NCBI RefSeq assembly: GCF_002007115.1
Contig: NZ_MVAD01000001.1
Coordinates: forward strand, 2,604,001-2,668,000
Direction: 5' to 3'
DNA from: Massilia sp. KIM
Lineage (GTDB): Bacteria > Pseudomonadota > Gammaproteobacteria > Burkholderiales > Burkholderiaceae_D
Length of the DNA: 64,000 nt
Shown here: positions 8,557-18,110 of the stretch, in pieces
How positions within the stretch are numbered: position 1 is the stretch's first letter
Layout of the letters: the number at the start of each line of letters is the position of its first letter
The notes under the pieces: generated by a model
What the model was told of the DNA's origin: nothing
Seen by the model: only the letters and a program-made list of their open reading frames with translations
Databases searched by the model: none
Made by a program: the position numbers and the translations under genes

Positions 8557-9021
8557 TCAGTGACGGCTATCCTCTGGATTGACTTCCCAAAATGTACTGT
8601 TCGAGTGACTGCGATCAATGAAGTAATGGTGATTTTTCCGGCGGATGGCATCGATTGCAGCTCGCGCATCGTCTACCGTTTTCTCGTCTGTGTGTCGTAA
8701 GAGGCGCTCCAGATGAGGGATCGCGTCTTTCCTCAGAGAGTAGGCACAGAGACCACATGCTCGATAACGAACCAATGTTGCCTTGTCATTGAGGGCAAGA
8801 AGTCCTAGTTCAAAGGCGGTCTCTGACTCGCGCGCGAATCGGATAGCATGGAAGATCAAGGCGACTCGGCCTTGAGCCTTCTTCGTATGAGGGTAATACT
8901 CTGCCAGGAAAGGAACAGCCCTGGCGCCTAGCGGTTTGAGCGATGCCCATGCAGCCTCATGCATGCTCGTGCTCGCTGTATCAAACATCTTCATCGCATG
9001 ATGTATCTGTACGTCATCCAT
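8557..9021 (-). CDS. Small HEAT-repeat-like protein
   Basis: A 154-residue helical protein. Paired helices such as AWASLKPLGARAVPFLAEYY, AFELGLLALNDKATLVRYRA and LRKDAIPHLERLLRHTDEKT have the spacing and Leu/Ala pattern of HEAT or PBS-lyase-like repeats (about three units), which usually bind other proteins. It has no signal peptide and is presumably cytosolic. It is one of four small same-strand genes separated by copies of a 24-bp palindrome, and its base composition is lower in GC than neighbours, which suggests horizontal acquisition. A role as an immunity or stress protein is possible but not shown. Confidence 0.6.
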   Translation of the reverse strand: MDDVQIHHAMKMFDTASTSMHEAAWASLKPLGARAVPFLAEYYPHTKKAQGRVALIFHAIRFARESETAFELGLLALNDKATLVRYRACGLCAYSLRKDAIPHLERLLRHTDEKTVDDARAAIDAIRRKNHHYFIDRSHSNSTFWEVNPEDSRH

Positions 9022-9084
9022 AAGTCTTTGGGACGCTGGTAAGTGGAACGTCTGTTCCTGGCCGGCTGCTGCCGCTCAGTGTAC

Positions 9085-9108
9085 GTCAGCTGTCGGCCCG
9101 AAGCGAAC
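9085..9108. repeat. 24-bp palindromic unit, copy 2
   Basis: Degenerate copy (GTCAG...CGAAC) in the gap between the HEAT-like gene and the KOW-like gene. The central GGCC and outer spacing are kept. Confidence 0.5.
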
Positions 9109-9115
9109 ACAGTAC

Positions 9116-9349
9116 CTAGCTGTCGTGGCTAATAAAGCAGAGTTGCGACTGCTGCAATTCGATGTCGCCACCCTCTTCAAGCTCGACTAGGTAGCGGGGT
9201 TCTGTTCCGATAGCGAGTAAGGACACGAGTGAACCGCTTTTACCTCGATGTGGCCCATCAATCACCCGAACATAATCGTTATGCTGGTACTCAACACCGG
9301 GGACACTCTCGCGGCTGAGGAACGCTTGGCATAGGTCGTTGTTGTTCAT
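9116..9349 (-). CDS. Small KOW/SH3-like protein
   Basis: A 77-residue protein whose central part NDYVRVIDGPHRGKSGSLVS reads like a KOW motif (the VxVxxGxxKGxxGxV pattern seen in NusG and ribosomal proteins), followed by a short strand pair YLVELEEGGDIEL. KOW modules bind RNA or protein. No paralogue or partner is evident. It is the second gene of the palindrome-flanked island and has no signal peptide. Confidence 0.55.
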   Translation of the reverse strand: MNNNDLCQAFLSRESVPGVEYQHNDYVRVIDGPHRGKSGSLVSLLAIGTEPRYLVELEEGGDIELQQSQLCFISHDS

Positions 9350-9391
9350 GGCTTAACTTTGTCGTTGACTAGTTGACCCGTCTAGCTAAAG

Positions 9392-9449
9392 GTCCGCTTT
9401 TGGCCGATTGCAGACCTGCTGTAGCGTCCGCCCCCGACCTGAAGCGGAC
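9392..9449. repeat. 24-bp palindromic unit, copies 3 and 4 (inverted pair)
   Basis: Two 24-bp units at 9392-9415 and 9426-9449, separated by 10 bases. Both keep GTCCG at one end and a GGAC/AGAC at the other. They fill the space between the KOW-like gene and the DUF5076 gene. Confidence 0.65.
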
Positions 9450-9457
9450 GGAGCGAA

Positions 9458-9760
9458 TCAAACAAATCCGCCCTTCAGTTCAGATGAGGGCACGGACACC
9501 TCGTCGTTGAACTTCGCGACGAGTTTGGCTAGGCTCTCAGTTTCGTTCAGGCTTCCGCCACCTTGCAGTGGTTTAGCGATGTGTCGCGCTGCATCTGCGA
9601 GGATGGTTCCCCATGCAACCTCCTCATCAATACCCATCCCATCACGGTACATCCCAACTTTTAACGAACAATGCAGTTGACCTTCAGCTACCCATACCCG
9701 AAGCATTTCCGCGGAATTTGGGTCTTGCAAGGCTGCTTCCGGTATCGGACGTTCGTTCAT
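9458..9760 (-). CDS. DUF5076 family protein
   Basis: A 100-residue protein resembling DUF5076: MNERPIPEAALQDPNSAEML, RVWVAEGQLHCSLKVGMY, then EEVAWGTILADAARHIAKPL. The family is small, cytosolic and of unknown function. It is flanked on both sides by 24-bp palindromes and shares orientation with the other island genes. Confidence 0.6.
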   Translation of the reverse strand: MNERPIPEAALQDPNSAEMLRVWVAEGQLHCSLKVGMYRDGMGIDEEVAWGTILADAARHIAKPLQGGGSLNETESLAKLVAKFNDEVSVPSSELKGGFV

Positions 9761-9798
9761 TGGGACTCCGTTGCAACGTGTTAGGACGGCGACTAGAC

Positions 9799-9901
9799 GT
9801 CCGCTTCTGGCCGGGGGCGGCCGTCGAGTTCAGCATAGCAGGTCGCCAGGAGCAAAAAATCGCAAACTGTCACGAAGGACTGCATCCGCCCCAAAGCGGA
9901 C
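9799..9901. repeat. 24-bp palindromic unit, copies 5 and 6
   Basis: Two related units at 9799-9822 (GTCCGCTTCTGGCC...) and 9878-9901 (...CCCCAAAGCGGAC), in opposite orientation with about 55 bases between. They occupy the gap between the DUF5076 gene and the next small gene. Confidence 0.6.
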
Positions 9902-9914
9902 GTTAAGTCAGTGG

Positions 9915-10313
9915 TTAGACCCGTGCATTCGCCAAGGGCCGGGTATCGGTAAATCTCGCGACGAATGATCGAGCGGCTTCCTCAGGTAAATTGATGAGAA
10001 TAGTTCCACTACTGTCCCAGCAAGCGATTTCGAACAAGGCACCATCAAGCTGAGGATCAGGTTCTTCCCCGCTCCAGTAGCTCGGGTTGCCCTCAACGCA
10101 TGGTGCAGGAGAAGTAGTGGAGCGAAACCCTTTGGGGACCGCACCAAATACTGCCCAGATGAATTGCACCTCATGTTCATCTAAAAATGACGCCAGCTCT
10201 TCGCCAGAGAACCATTGATCAACTGGCGAGAACCCCGGTGGTGTCCAGTTTGTTTCTATGTCGCTGACGTACCAGTCGTAGTCTTGAGGGGCAATGTTCG
10301 CGGCATCGAGCAT
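9915..10313 (-). CDS. Small acidic protein of unknown function
   Basis: A 132-residue acidic protein rich in Trp and Asp (DYDWYVSDIETNWTPP, YWSGEEPDPQLDGALFEIAC, SSGTILINLPEEAARSF). The WDSSGTILIN strand and overall make-up recall immunity-type or SMI1-like small proteins, but no family could be named. It is the last island gene. Codon use and lower GC differ from the flanking kinase gene. Confidence 0.5.
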   Translation of the reverse strand: MLDAANIAPQDYDWYVSDIETNWTPPGFSPVDQWFSGEELASFLDEHEVQFIWAVFGAVPKGFRSTTSPAPCVEGNPSYWSGEEPDPQLDGALFEIACWDSSGTILINLPEEAARSFVARFTDTRPLANARV

Positions 10314-10397
10314 CGCGCATGTTTGTGAACCAACAGACTTGGTCTGTCCTTTCCAATATGAGATTCATCTGTGTCCTTGTAGAGCTCAACCTCGTAC

Positions 10398-10421
10398 GTC
10401 CGCTTCTGGCCGACAGCGGAC
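10398..10421. repeat. 24-bp palindromic unit, copy 7
   Basis: GTCCGCTTCTGGCC followed by GACAGCGGAC, a near-perfect hairpin. It lies upstream of the last small gene and marks the right border of the island before the histidine kinase gene. Confidence 0.65.
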
Positions 10422-10533
10422 GCTCATATTGGCTTCGCGTACTGGATTGTTCAAGTCAGGCATCATAAAGTGTTGCCAGGCGCTTGACGACAAATTCACG
10501 CATTGTCCCGTACAGTTCCAGCCAGACGGCTGC

Positions 10534-13113
10534 TCAATCCGCCTCCTGCGCCTGCGCCACCACCGCCTCCACCTCCGCCGGCATCGCCGGCTTGAGCAGA
10601 TGGTGGTCGAAGCCCGCCTCGCGCGAGCGCGCCCGGTCTTCCGCCGCGCCCCACCCGGTCAGCGCCGCCAGCATCACCTTCTCCATCCCGGGCAGCTGCC
10701 GCATGCGGCGCGCGGCCTCGTAGCCGTCCATGCGCGGCATGCCGATATCGAGGAACACCAGATCCGGCCGGAAGCCCGCCGCCACTTCCAGCGCATGGAC
10801 GCCGTCGTAGGCCGTGCGCGTCTCGTGCCCCGCCATCGCCAGCAGGGAGCACAGGGTCTCGGCCGCGTCCAGGTTATCGTCCGCAACCAGCACCCGCAGG
10901 GGCCGGGCCGACGCGTGATGGGTGTCCGGCGCGGCATCGACCGGCGCGGCGGACTGCGACGCCGCGGGCGCCAGCGGCAGCCGCACACAGAAGGTGCTCC
11001 CCTGCCCCGGCCCCGCGCTGCCGGCCGACACCGTGCCGCCATGCAGCTCCAGCAAGCGCCGCACCAGCGACAGGCCGATTCCCAGCCCGCCGTTGCTGCG
11101 GTCGATGCTGCGCGCGACCTGGCTGAACATCTCGAACACCGCGCCCAGCGACTCCTGCGCGATGCCGACGCCGTTGTCCTCGACCTCGACCAGCGCATGC
11201 CCATCCTCGGCCCGCGCCCTCAACGCGATGCGCCCGCCCGGCGGCGTGTACTTGGCGGCGTTCGACAGCAAATTGCTCAGCACCTGGCTGATGCGCACCG
11301 CATCGGCGACCACCCGCAGGGGCGTATCCGGCACCCTCACCGCGAGCGTGTGGCGCGCGCCGTCGACCAGCGGCTGGCTGGTCTCGACCGCCATCGAAAT
11401 CACGTCGCGCAGGTCGATCAGCTCCTTCTGCAGCACCAGCTTGCCGCTGGAGACGCGCGCGATGTCGAGCAGGTCGTTGATCAGGTGGACCATGTGGTTC
11501 ACCTGGCGCTCCATCATTTCGCGCACGCGCTGCATCACGGCCGGGTTGCCCGACCCGATGCGCATGATTTCCAGCCCGTTGCGCACCGGGGCCAGCGGGT
11601 TGCGCAACTCGTGCGCCAGGGTGGCCAGGAATTCGGACTTGCGGCGGTCGGCCTCGCGCAGCGCCTCGGTCGAGCGCACCCGCTCGATGTGGGCCCAGCA
11701 GCGCTCGACCACGGCTTCCACCAGCGCCACCTCGCTCGCGCTCCAGGCGCGCGGACGGTCCTGGTGCACCGCCATCATCGCCACCAGCTTGCCACCCTTG
11801 ACCAGCGGGCAGCAGATGATGGCCTGGATGCCGATCCGGGCGAACATCTCGAGGCCGTCGCCGGCCGCCAGTTCGGCGTCGATGTCGGCGATCTGCAGGG
11901 TGTGCCCTTCGCGCATCGCGGCGCTCGCGCGCGAACCGAACAGGTCCAGCGAATACACGCCCACGGTGCTGATCGCGCCCTCCACCGTCCAGTCGTGGCG
12001 GATGGTGAAGCGGTCGTTGTCCGGCTCCAGGTCGGCATAGGCCACGCGCGTCACGCCCATGTGCTCGCCCAGCAGGCGGGTCGCCTCCTCCATGATGGCG
12101 AGGGGCTCGACGGCGATGCGGGTGGCCTCGCCGATCGCGTCCAGCAGGCGCAGGCGCTCTTCGACCTGGCGCCGTTCGGTGATGTCGGCGCCGGTGGCGG
12201 CCACCGACAGCACCACCCCGTCCTCGCCCGTCACCGGCGTGAACACGATGTCGGTCCAGCGCTGGGCGCCGTCGGCGATATAGTAGGGCAGTTCGTGGCG
12301 CGCGGTGGCGCCCTCGCCCGCCGCGGCCACGCTGTCGCGCACGATGCGGGCAAGCGCGTCGGAGGGCGACCACCAGCCGCATTCCCAGAACGGCCGGCCC
12401 AGCACGTCTTCGCGCCGGTAGCCGCAGGCCTCGACCGAAACCCGGTTCACTTCCAGCACCCGGCCGTCGAGGGCGAGCAGCGCGGCGAAATGAATGCCCT
12501 GGTCGAAGAAGGTGCGGAACAAGGCGTTGGCCTCGGCCATGTCGCGCGCCACGCGCAGCTTCTCGCTGCTCGACTCCAGCTCGACCAGGGCGGCGTCGCG
12601 CTCCTGCTGCGAAGCGACCTTGCCGGTGGTCTCGCCGCACACGCAGAACGCGCCGCCGACCGTCCCGTCTTCGAGCAGCACCGGACTGACCGAGAAATTG
12701 AAGTAGACCTGCTCGGGATGACCGTGGCGCTGCAAGGTGAAGAGCTGGTCTTCGCCATGGACCGGACTCCCCGCCATGCTCTCGGCCAGCATCGGCCCGA
12801 CCACGTGCCAGACCTCGGCCCACACCTCGGAGAAAGGACGGCCGATCAGGGTTTCCGGGTGCTCGGCGCGGGCGCCGAACACGGCGCGGTAAGCGTCGTT
12901 AAAGAGGATGCGCAGTTCCGGGCCCCAGGCGATGTACATCGGCTGCTGCGAGGCCAGCATGACCCCGACCAGGGTGCGCAGCGGCTGCGGCCAGGCTTCC
13001 AGGGGCCCAAGCGGCGTGGCGGACCAGTCGAAGCCGCGCAGCACCTGCCCCATCACCCCGCCACCGGCGGCGAAGGCGGTTCGTGACCGGGATCCTGGAT
13101 CGAGCTTGTGCAT
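10534..13113 (-). CDS. Hybrid sensor histidine kinase with PAS, GAF, HisKA/HATPase and receiver domains
   Basis: An 859-residue soluble kinase with no membrane segment, so it should sense a cytosolic signal. Domains in order: PAS-like (about 40-165), second PAS (about 195-315, ending ATGADITERRQVEERL), GAF (about 325-475), dimerisation helix with phospho-acceptor His501 in FLATLAHELRNPLAP, ATPase domain (NLLSNAAKYT, DNGVGI, GGLGIGLSLV), and a receiver (about 735-855) with acidic DD pair, Asp789 in LVFLDIGMPRMDGYE and Lys near LLKPA. All catalytic boxes look intact. The next partner (Hpt or DNA-binding regulator) is not in the neighbourhood. The signal is unknown. Confidence 0.9.
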   Translation of the reverse strand: MHKLDPGSRSRTAFAAGGGVMGQVLRGFDWSATPLGPLEAWPQPLRTLVGVMLASQQPMYIAWGPELRILFNDAYRAVFGARAEHPETLIGRPFSEVWAEVWHVVGPMLAESMAGSPVHGEDQLFTLQRHGHPEQVYFNFSVSPVLLEDGTVGGAFCVCGETTGKVASQQERDAALVELESSSEKLRVARDMAEANALFRTFFDQGIHFAALLALDGRVLEVNRVSVEACGYRREDVLGRPFWECGWWSPSDALARIVRDSVAAAGEGATARHELPYYIADGAQRWTDIVFTPVTGEDGVVLSVAATGADITERRQVEERLRLLDAIGEATRIAVEPLAIMEEATRLLGEHMGVTRVAYADLEPDNDRFTIRHDWTVEGAISTVGVYSLDLFGSRASAAMREGHTLQIADIDAELAAGDGLEMFARIGIQAIICCPLVKGGKLVAMMAVHQDRPRAWSASEVALVEAVVERCWAHIERVRSTEALREADRRKSEFLATLAHELRNPLAPVRNGLEIMRIGSGNPAVMQRVREMMERQVNHMVHLINDLLDIARVSSGKLVLQKELIDLRDVISMAVETSQPLVDGARHTLAVRVPDTPLRVVADAVRISQVLSNLLSNAAKYTPPGGRIALRARAEDGHALVEVEDNGVGIAQESLGAVFEMFSQVARSIDRSNGGLGIGLSLVRRLLELHGGTVSAGSAGPGQGSTFCVRLPLAPAASQSAAPVDAAPDTHHASARPLRVLVADDNLDAAETLCSLLAMAGHETRTAYDGVHALEVAAGFRPDLVFLDIGMPRMDGYEAARRMRQLPGMEKVMLAALTGWGAAEDRARSREAGFDHHLLKPAMPAEVEAVVAQAQEAD

Positions 13114-13341
13114 GCGTTCTTGTTCAGTGTCGTGGTTGAGCCCCGGCTCCCCCGGCCGGGTCTGCGCAACGATAGCACTTCTTCACGAAGCGCGCTGCCG
13201 CGCTCGACCCTTCGGCGGGGCGGCGCAAGGGACCGAAAAAAAATCCTGGCCAAGGCGTGATCCGGTTGGCGCGTGGCTACGTATTACGGATGTGCTCTGC
13301 GATTGCGGAGCCCCTTCGACCCACGCTTTCAAGGATAAGAC

Positions 13342-15003
13342 ATGCACAAACCTACTTTCGCAAGCTCGCTTCTCGCCTCCGCCATCGCCCTCGCCCTCAC
13401 CGCCTGCGGCGGCAGCGGCGGTGACGACCCCGTCGCCACCCAGCCCGCACAGCCGGCGCCCCAGAACCCGCCCGCAGCGGCCGAGCCGGGCGAAGTCTAC
13501 GTGCTCACCGCCAGCAACAAGATCGTCACTTTCAACCGCGATACGCCGGGCACGATCCGCACCACCGCGACCGTCACCGGCCTGCAGCCGGGCGAGAACC
13601 TGATCGGCATCGACTTCCGCCCGGCCGACGGCCAGCTGTACGGCGTCGGCAGCAGCGGCCGCATCTACACCATCGTCGGCCGCACCGGCGCCGCGACCCT
13701 GAAATCGACCCTGGCGGCCGATCCGGCCGACACCAGCGCGCCCTTCACGGCTCTCGCTGGCACCGAGTTCGGCGTCGACTTCAACCCGGCGGCCGACCGC
13801 CTGCGCGTGGTCAGCAACACCGGCCAGAGCCTGCGCATCAACGTCGACAACGGCGTGACCGCCACCGACGGCAACCTGAATGGCGGCCCGGCCAACACGG
13901 CCGTCACCGCGGCCGGCTACACCAACAGCTTCGCCGGCGCAGCCACTACCACCCTGTACGTGATCGATCCGGCCAACACCACCCTGTTCATCCAGAACCC
14001 GACCACCGGCGCCCTGAGCGCGCCGGTCGCGCTGGGCGCCTTCAGCCAGTTGGGTGGCTTCGACATCGACGCCCGCACCAATACCGGCTACACCGTGATG
14101 ACGGTGGGCGGCACGCGCGGCCTGTACGCCATCGACCTGGCGGCCAGCGCCAATCCGGTCACCCGCGTCGGCGCGCTGGCCATCAACGAAGAGCTGCGCG
14201 GCCTGACCCTGCGTTCGCCCAACGCGCCGCTGGTCCATGGCCTGGGCGACGATGGCCGACTGCTCAGCTTCAAGGCGTCCAGCCCGAACACCATCGACGC
14301 CAATGTCGCCATCACCGGCCTGGCCACCGGCGAGCGCCTGCTGGGCATCGACATCCGCCCGAAGGACGGGCTGCTCTACGGCCTGACCTCCAACGCGCGC
14401 ATCGTCACCATCAACCCGGCCACCGGCGCGGCCAGCGTCAAGGCCAGCATGGCGGCCGACCCGGCGGACACCAGCGCGCCCTTCACGGCGCTGGCGGGCA
14501 CCGCCTTCGCGGCCGACTTCAACCCGGCGGCCGACCGCCTGCGCGTGATCGGCAACACCGGCCAGAACCTGCGCATCAACGTCGACACCGGCGCCACCTC
14601 GACCGACACCCCGATCAACCGCAGCGGCGCGGCGCCGGCGGTCACCGGCGCGGCCTATACCAACAGCTTCGCGGGCGCCACCAGCACCACCCTGTTCGAC
14701 CTCGACACCGCCGGCGCCAGCCTGGCGGTGCAGAACCCGCCGAACGACGGCGCCCTGGCCAACGTGGGCGCGCTGGGAGTGAGCATCGCGGGCGACGTGG
14801 GCATGGACATCGCCGGCGGCGCCAACGGCCTGGTGCTGGCCGCCCTGCGCACCAGCGCCACCGGTCCGAGCTCGCTCTACCGCATCGACCTGGCCACCGG
14901 CGCCGCGACCCTGGTCAACGGCGCCGCCACCCCGGCCGCCTCTGCGATCGGCAGCGGCGCGACCGGCTTGACCGACATCGCCATCGCCATCACCCCGCGC
15001 TGA
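13342..15003 (+). CDS. DUF4394 lipoprotein, two tandem domains
   Basis: A 553-residue protein with a lipoprotein signal peptide (LTACGG lipobox, Cys22). Two DUF4394 domains follow (about 45-285 and 295-553). Each repeats the ADPADTSAPFTALAGT and FNPAADRLRV signatures and a YTNSFAGA strand, so the gene arose by internal duplication. DUF4394 is predicted to form a beta-propeller-like structure; its function is unknown. The protein should sit in the outer or inner membrane facing the periplasm. It is monocistronic. Confidence 0.85.
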   Translation: MHKPTFASSLLASAIALALTACGGSGGDDPVATQPAQPAPQNPPAAAEPGEVYVLTASNKIVTFNRDTPGTIRTTATVTGLQPGENLIGIDFRPADGQLYGVGSSGRIYTIVGRTGAATLKSTLAADPADTSAPFTALAGTEFGVDFNPAADRLRVVSNTGQSLRINVDNGVTATDGNLNGGPANTAVTAAGYTNSFAGAATTTLYVIDPANTTLFIQNPTTGALSAPVALGAFSQLGGFDIDARTNTGYTVMTVGGTRGLYAIDLAASANPVTRVGALAINEELRGLTLRSPNAPLVHGLGDDGRLLSFKASSPNTIDANVAITGLATGERLLGIDIRPKDGLLYGLTSNARIVTINPATGAASVKASMAADPADTSAPFTALAGTAFAADFNPAADRLRVIGNTGQNLRINVDTGATSTDTPINRSGAAPAVTGAAYTNSFAGATSTTLFDLDTAGASLAVQNPPNDGALANVGALGVSIAGDVGMDIAGGANGLVLAALRTSATGPSSLYRIDLATGAATLVNGAATPAASAIGSGATGLTDIAIAITPR

Positions 15004-15024
15004 TCGGCGTCGGGCAATCCGCGT

Positions 15025-15876
15025 TCAGGCCGGCTCCTCGCCGGCCTGGCGCCGGAACCACATCCGGCTGGCCTCGTCGGCCGGGAAGAAGGATTCGAGG
15101 CGCAGCTCGTGCACCGTGACGTCGTGCGGGGTGCCGAGCGTGGTGATGGTGCTGAACAGGTTCAGCACCACCCCGTCCTTGCGCAGAATGAGGGGCAGGA
15201 AGGGCAAGGCCATGCGCTCCAGGTTGGGCTGGGCGGCCGCTTCGGCGAGACCGGGCAGCGCCATCAGCTCGTCCAGCAGTTGCGCCGCTTCGCTGTTCGG
15301 GCCGTCGCCCATGGCTTCGCGCTGCACCCATTGCAGCAGGTCGGCGCCGACCTCCTGCCAGTTGTCGAGATAGCGCCGCAGGCCATCCGGGGCCAGGGTC
15401 GAGCGGATCACGTTGATCGAGCCGTCGCGCGGGATCGGGGCATGCGACGGCAGGTCGAGGAAAAAGCGCAGCATGCGCAGCGCCGGCTCGTTCGCCATCA
15501 CAAGGTTCCACAGGCGGTCGACCACGAAGGCCGGATAGGGCGCGGCCTGGCGCAGCATGAAGTCGAGCGCCTGCTTGACGGCCTCCATCTCGGGGTCGGA
15601 CAGGCTGCGCTCGCGGTAGGCCGGGGCGAAGCCGGCCGCCAGCAGCATCGCGTTACGCTGGCGCAGCGGGATATCCAGCGCCAGGCCGAGCTTGATGATC
15701 AGGTCGCGGCCCGGCTGCGCCCTGCCCGTTTCTAGAAAGCTCAGGTGGCGCTGCGAGATCCCGGAGTCGAGCGAGAGCCGCAGCTGGCTGACGCCGCGCT
15801 TGCCGCGCCAGTAGCGCAGGGCCGCCGCGAAGTCGCTGAAGTACCGGGCTCCAGCCGCTTGTGTGTGTCCTTCCAT
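15025..15876 (-). CDS. XRE-family regulator with MmyB-like ligand domain
   Basis: A 283-residue regulator. Residues about 14-70 form an XRE helix-turn-helix (LRYWRGKRGVSQLRLSLDSG, ISQRHLSFLETGRAQPGRDL) and residues about 110-270 match the MmyB-like ligand-binding domain (PAFVVDRLWNLVMANEPALR, FLPLILRKDGVVLNLFSTIT, GTPHDVTVHELRLESFFPAD). ATG 15876 has GGAGA six bases upstream; longer in-frame starts lack a ribosome site. Such regulators bind fatty acids or other small ligands and often control an adjacent reductase. It is divergent from the nag operon, but the family gives no reason to make it the nag regulator. Confidence 0.85.
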   Translation of the reverse strand: MEGHTQAAGARYFSDFAAALRYWRGKRGVSQLRLSLDSGISQRHLSFLETGRAQPGRDLIIKLGLALDIPLRQRNAMLLAAGFAPAYRERSLSDPEMEAVKQALDFMLRQAAPYPAFVVDRLWNLVMANEPALRMLRFFLDLPSHAPIPRDGSINVIRSTLAPDGLRRYLDNWQEVGADLLQWVQREAMGDGPNSEAAQLLDELMALPGLAEAAAQPNLERMALPFLPLILRKDGVVLNLFSTITTLGTPHDVTVHELRLESFFPADEASRMWFRRQAGEEPA

Positions 15877-15978
15877 GCCGTCTCCTGTCCAGTAAGCGCC
15901 CCCGATTGTGGCCGAAGCGTCCATTGTGCGCAAAGCGCCATGCATGCGCGATTACCTGAGAGGTCATCACCACCTCAA

Positions 15979-16121
15979 CAATACCAAAAACAATACCAAT
16001 TAATTTCTTCGGAAAATCAGGGATTTACATTCATAACCTGCGGCTATGAGGAGATATCTGCAGAGGAAATTTGCATACCACTTAAATACCTGTTGACAGC
16101 GCCGCAGGGCCTGCCTATAGT
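15979..16121 (+). promoter_or_regulatory. nag operon promoter with four ATACC half-sites
   Basis: A near-perfect sigma-70 promoter, TTGACA (16093-16098), 17-base spacer, TATAGT (16116-16121), lies 28 bases before the nagK ATG. Upstream are four direct ATACC[AT] elements at 15981, 15993, 16075 and 16086. The two pairs have periods of 12 and 11 bases, about one helical turn, and the last abuts the -35 box. ATACCA/TGGTAT half-sites are typical of HutC-type GntR regulators, and such a regulator is encoded at 23791-24540 with a TGGTAT (23784-23789) just before its start codon. Repression by it is inferred. Confidence 0.55.
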
Positions 16122-16149
16122 GCGCTGACCTCCCTTCAACTCACACACC

Positions 16150-17024
16150 ATGATCGACTATCTCATCGGCGTCGATGGCGGCGGCACCGGCACGCGCGTG
16201 CGCCTCGCGCTCCCCGACGGCTCGGAACTGGCCCAGGGCGCGAGCGGTCCTTCCGGCCTGCGCCACGGCATCGAGAACGCCTGGGCCGCGATCAACGACG
16301 CGGTCGCCCAGGCCTTCGCGGCGATCGGCATCGACCGCATCCCCATGGCTTCCTGCGGCATCGGCCTGGGCCTGGCCGGGGTGCACAACAAGGAGTGGGC
16401 GGCCGCCTTCAGCGCCGCCAATCCCGGCTACGCCGCCTTCGTGCTCGACACCGACGGCTATTCGACCCTGATGGGCGCGCACCGCGGCCGCCCCGGCGCC
16501 ATCGTGGCGATCGGCACCGGCAGCGTGGGCGAGGCCCTGCGCGCCGACGGCGCCCGCGTCGAAGTCGGCGGCTGGGGCTTCCCGGCCGGCGACGAAGCCA
16601 GCGGCGCCTGGATGGGCCTGCGCGCCCTGAACCACATCGAGCAGGTGCTGGACGGCCGCGTCGAAGGCGGCGAGTTCGCCCACGACCTGATCCAGGCCTG
16701 CGGCGGCAACCGCGACGCCATCCAGGTCTGGCTCGGCAAGGCCACCCAGACCGACTACGCCAGCCTGGCGCGCTTCGTGGTGGCGCACGGCTCCACCGAC
16801 CCCGTGGCGCTCGGCATCCTCGAGCACGCGGGCCGCGAAGTGGCCAGCATCGCGCGCGCGCTGGACCCGACCGGCACGCTGCCGCTGTCCCTGTGCGGCG
16901 GCCTGGGCGAGGTGCTGCGCACCTACCTGCCGGCCGAGACCCTGGCCCGCTGCAGCCCGCCGCACGGCGATTCCGCCGCCGGCGCGCTGCGCATGATCGA
17001 ACTGCACCTGCAAGGAGCGCAAGC

Positions 17025-17028
<4 letters not shown>
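16150..17028 (+). CDS. nagK: N-acetylglucosamine kinase, BadF/BadG ATPase family
   Basis: A 292-residue ASKHA-fold kinase. The first phosphate loop is YLIGVDGGGTGTRVRLA (near residue 5), the second is VAIGTGSVG (near 119), and GGWGFPAGDEASGAWMGLRA matches the GlcNAc kinase signature of the BadF family. It phosphorylates N-acetylglucosamine with ATP in the cytoplasm, giving the substrate for NagA encoded next. Its stop codon overlaps the nagA start (ATGA), showing tight coupling. Confidence 0.85.

Positions 17029-18106
<1,078 letters not shown>

Positions 18107-18110
<4 letters not shown>

Noticed and set aside
8529..10421. Integron cassette array
   Set aside because: No integrase gene is present and the repeats lack paired RYYYAAC/GTTRRRY core sites at the expected ends. 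The island is reported only as cassette-like.
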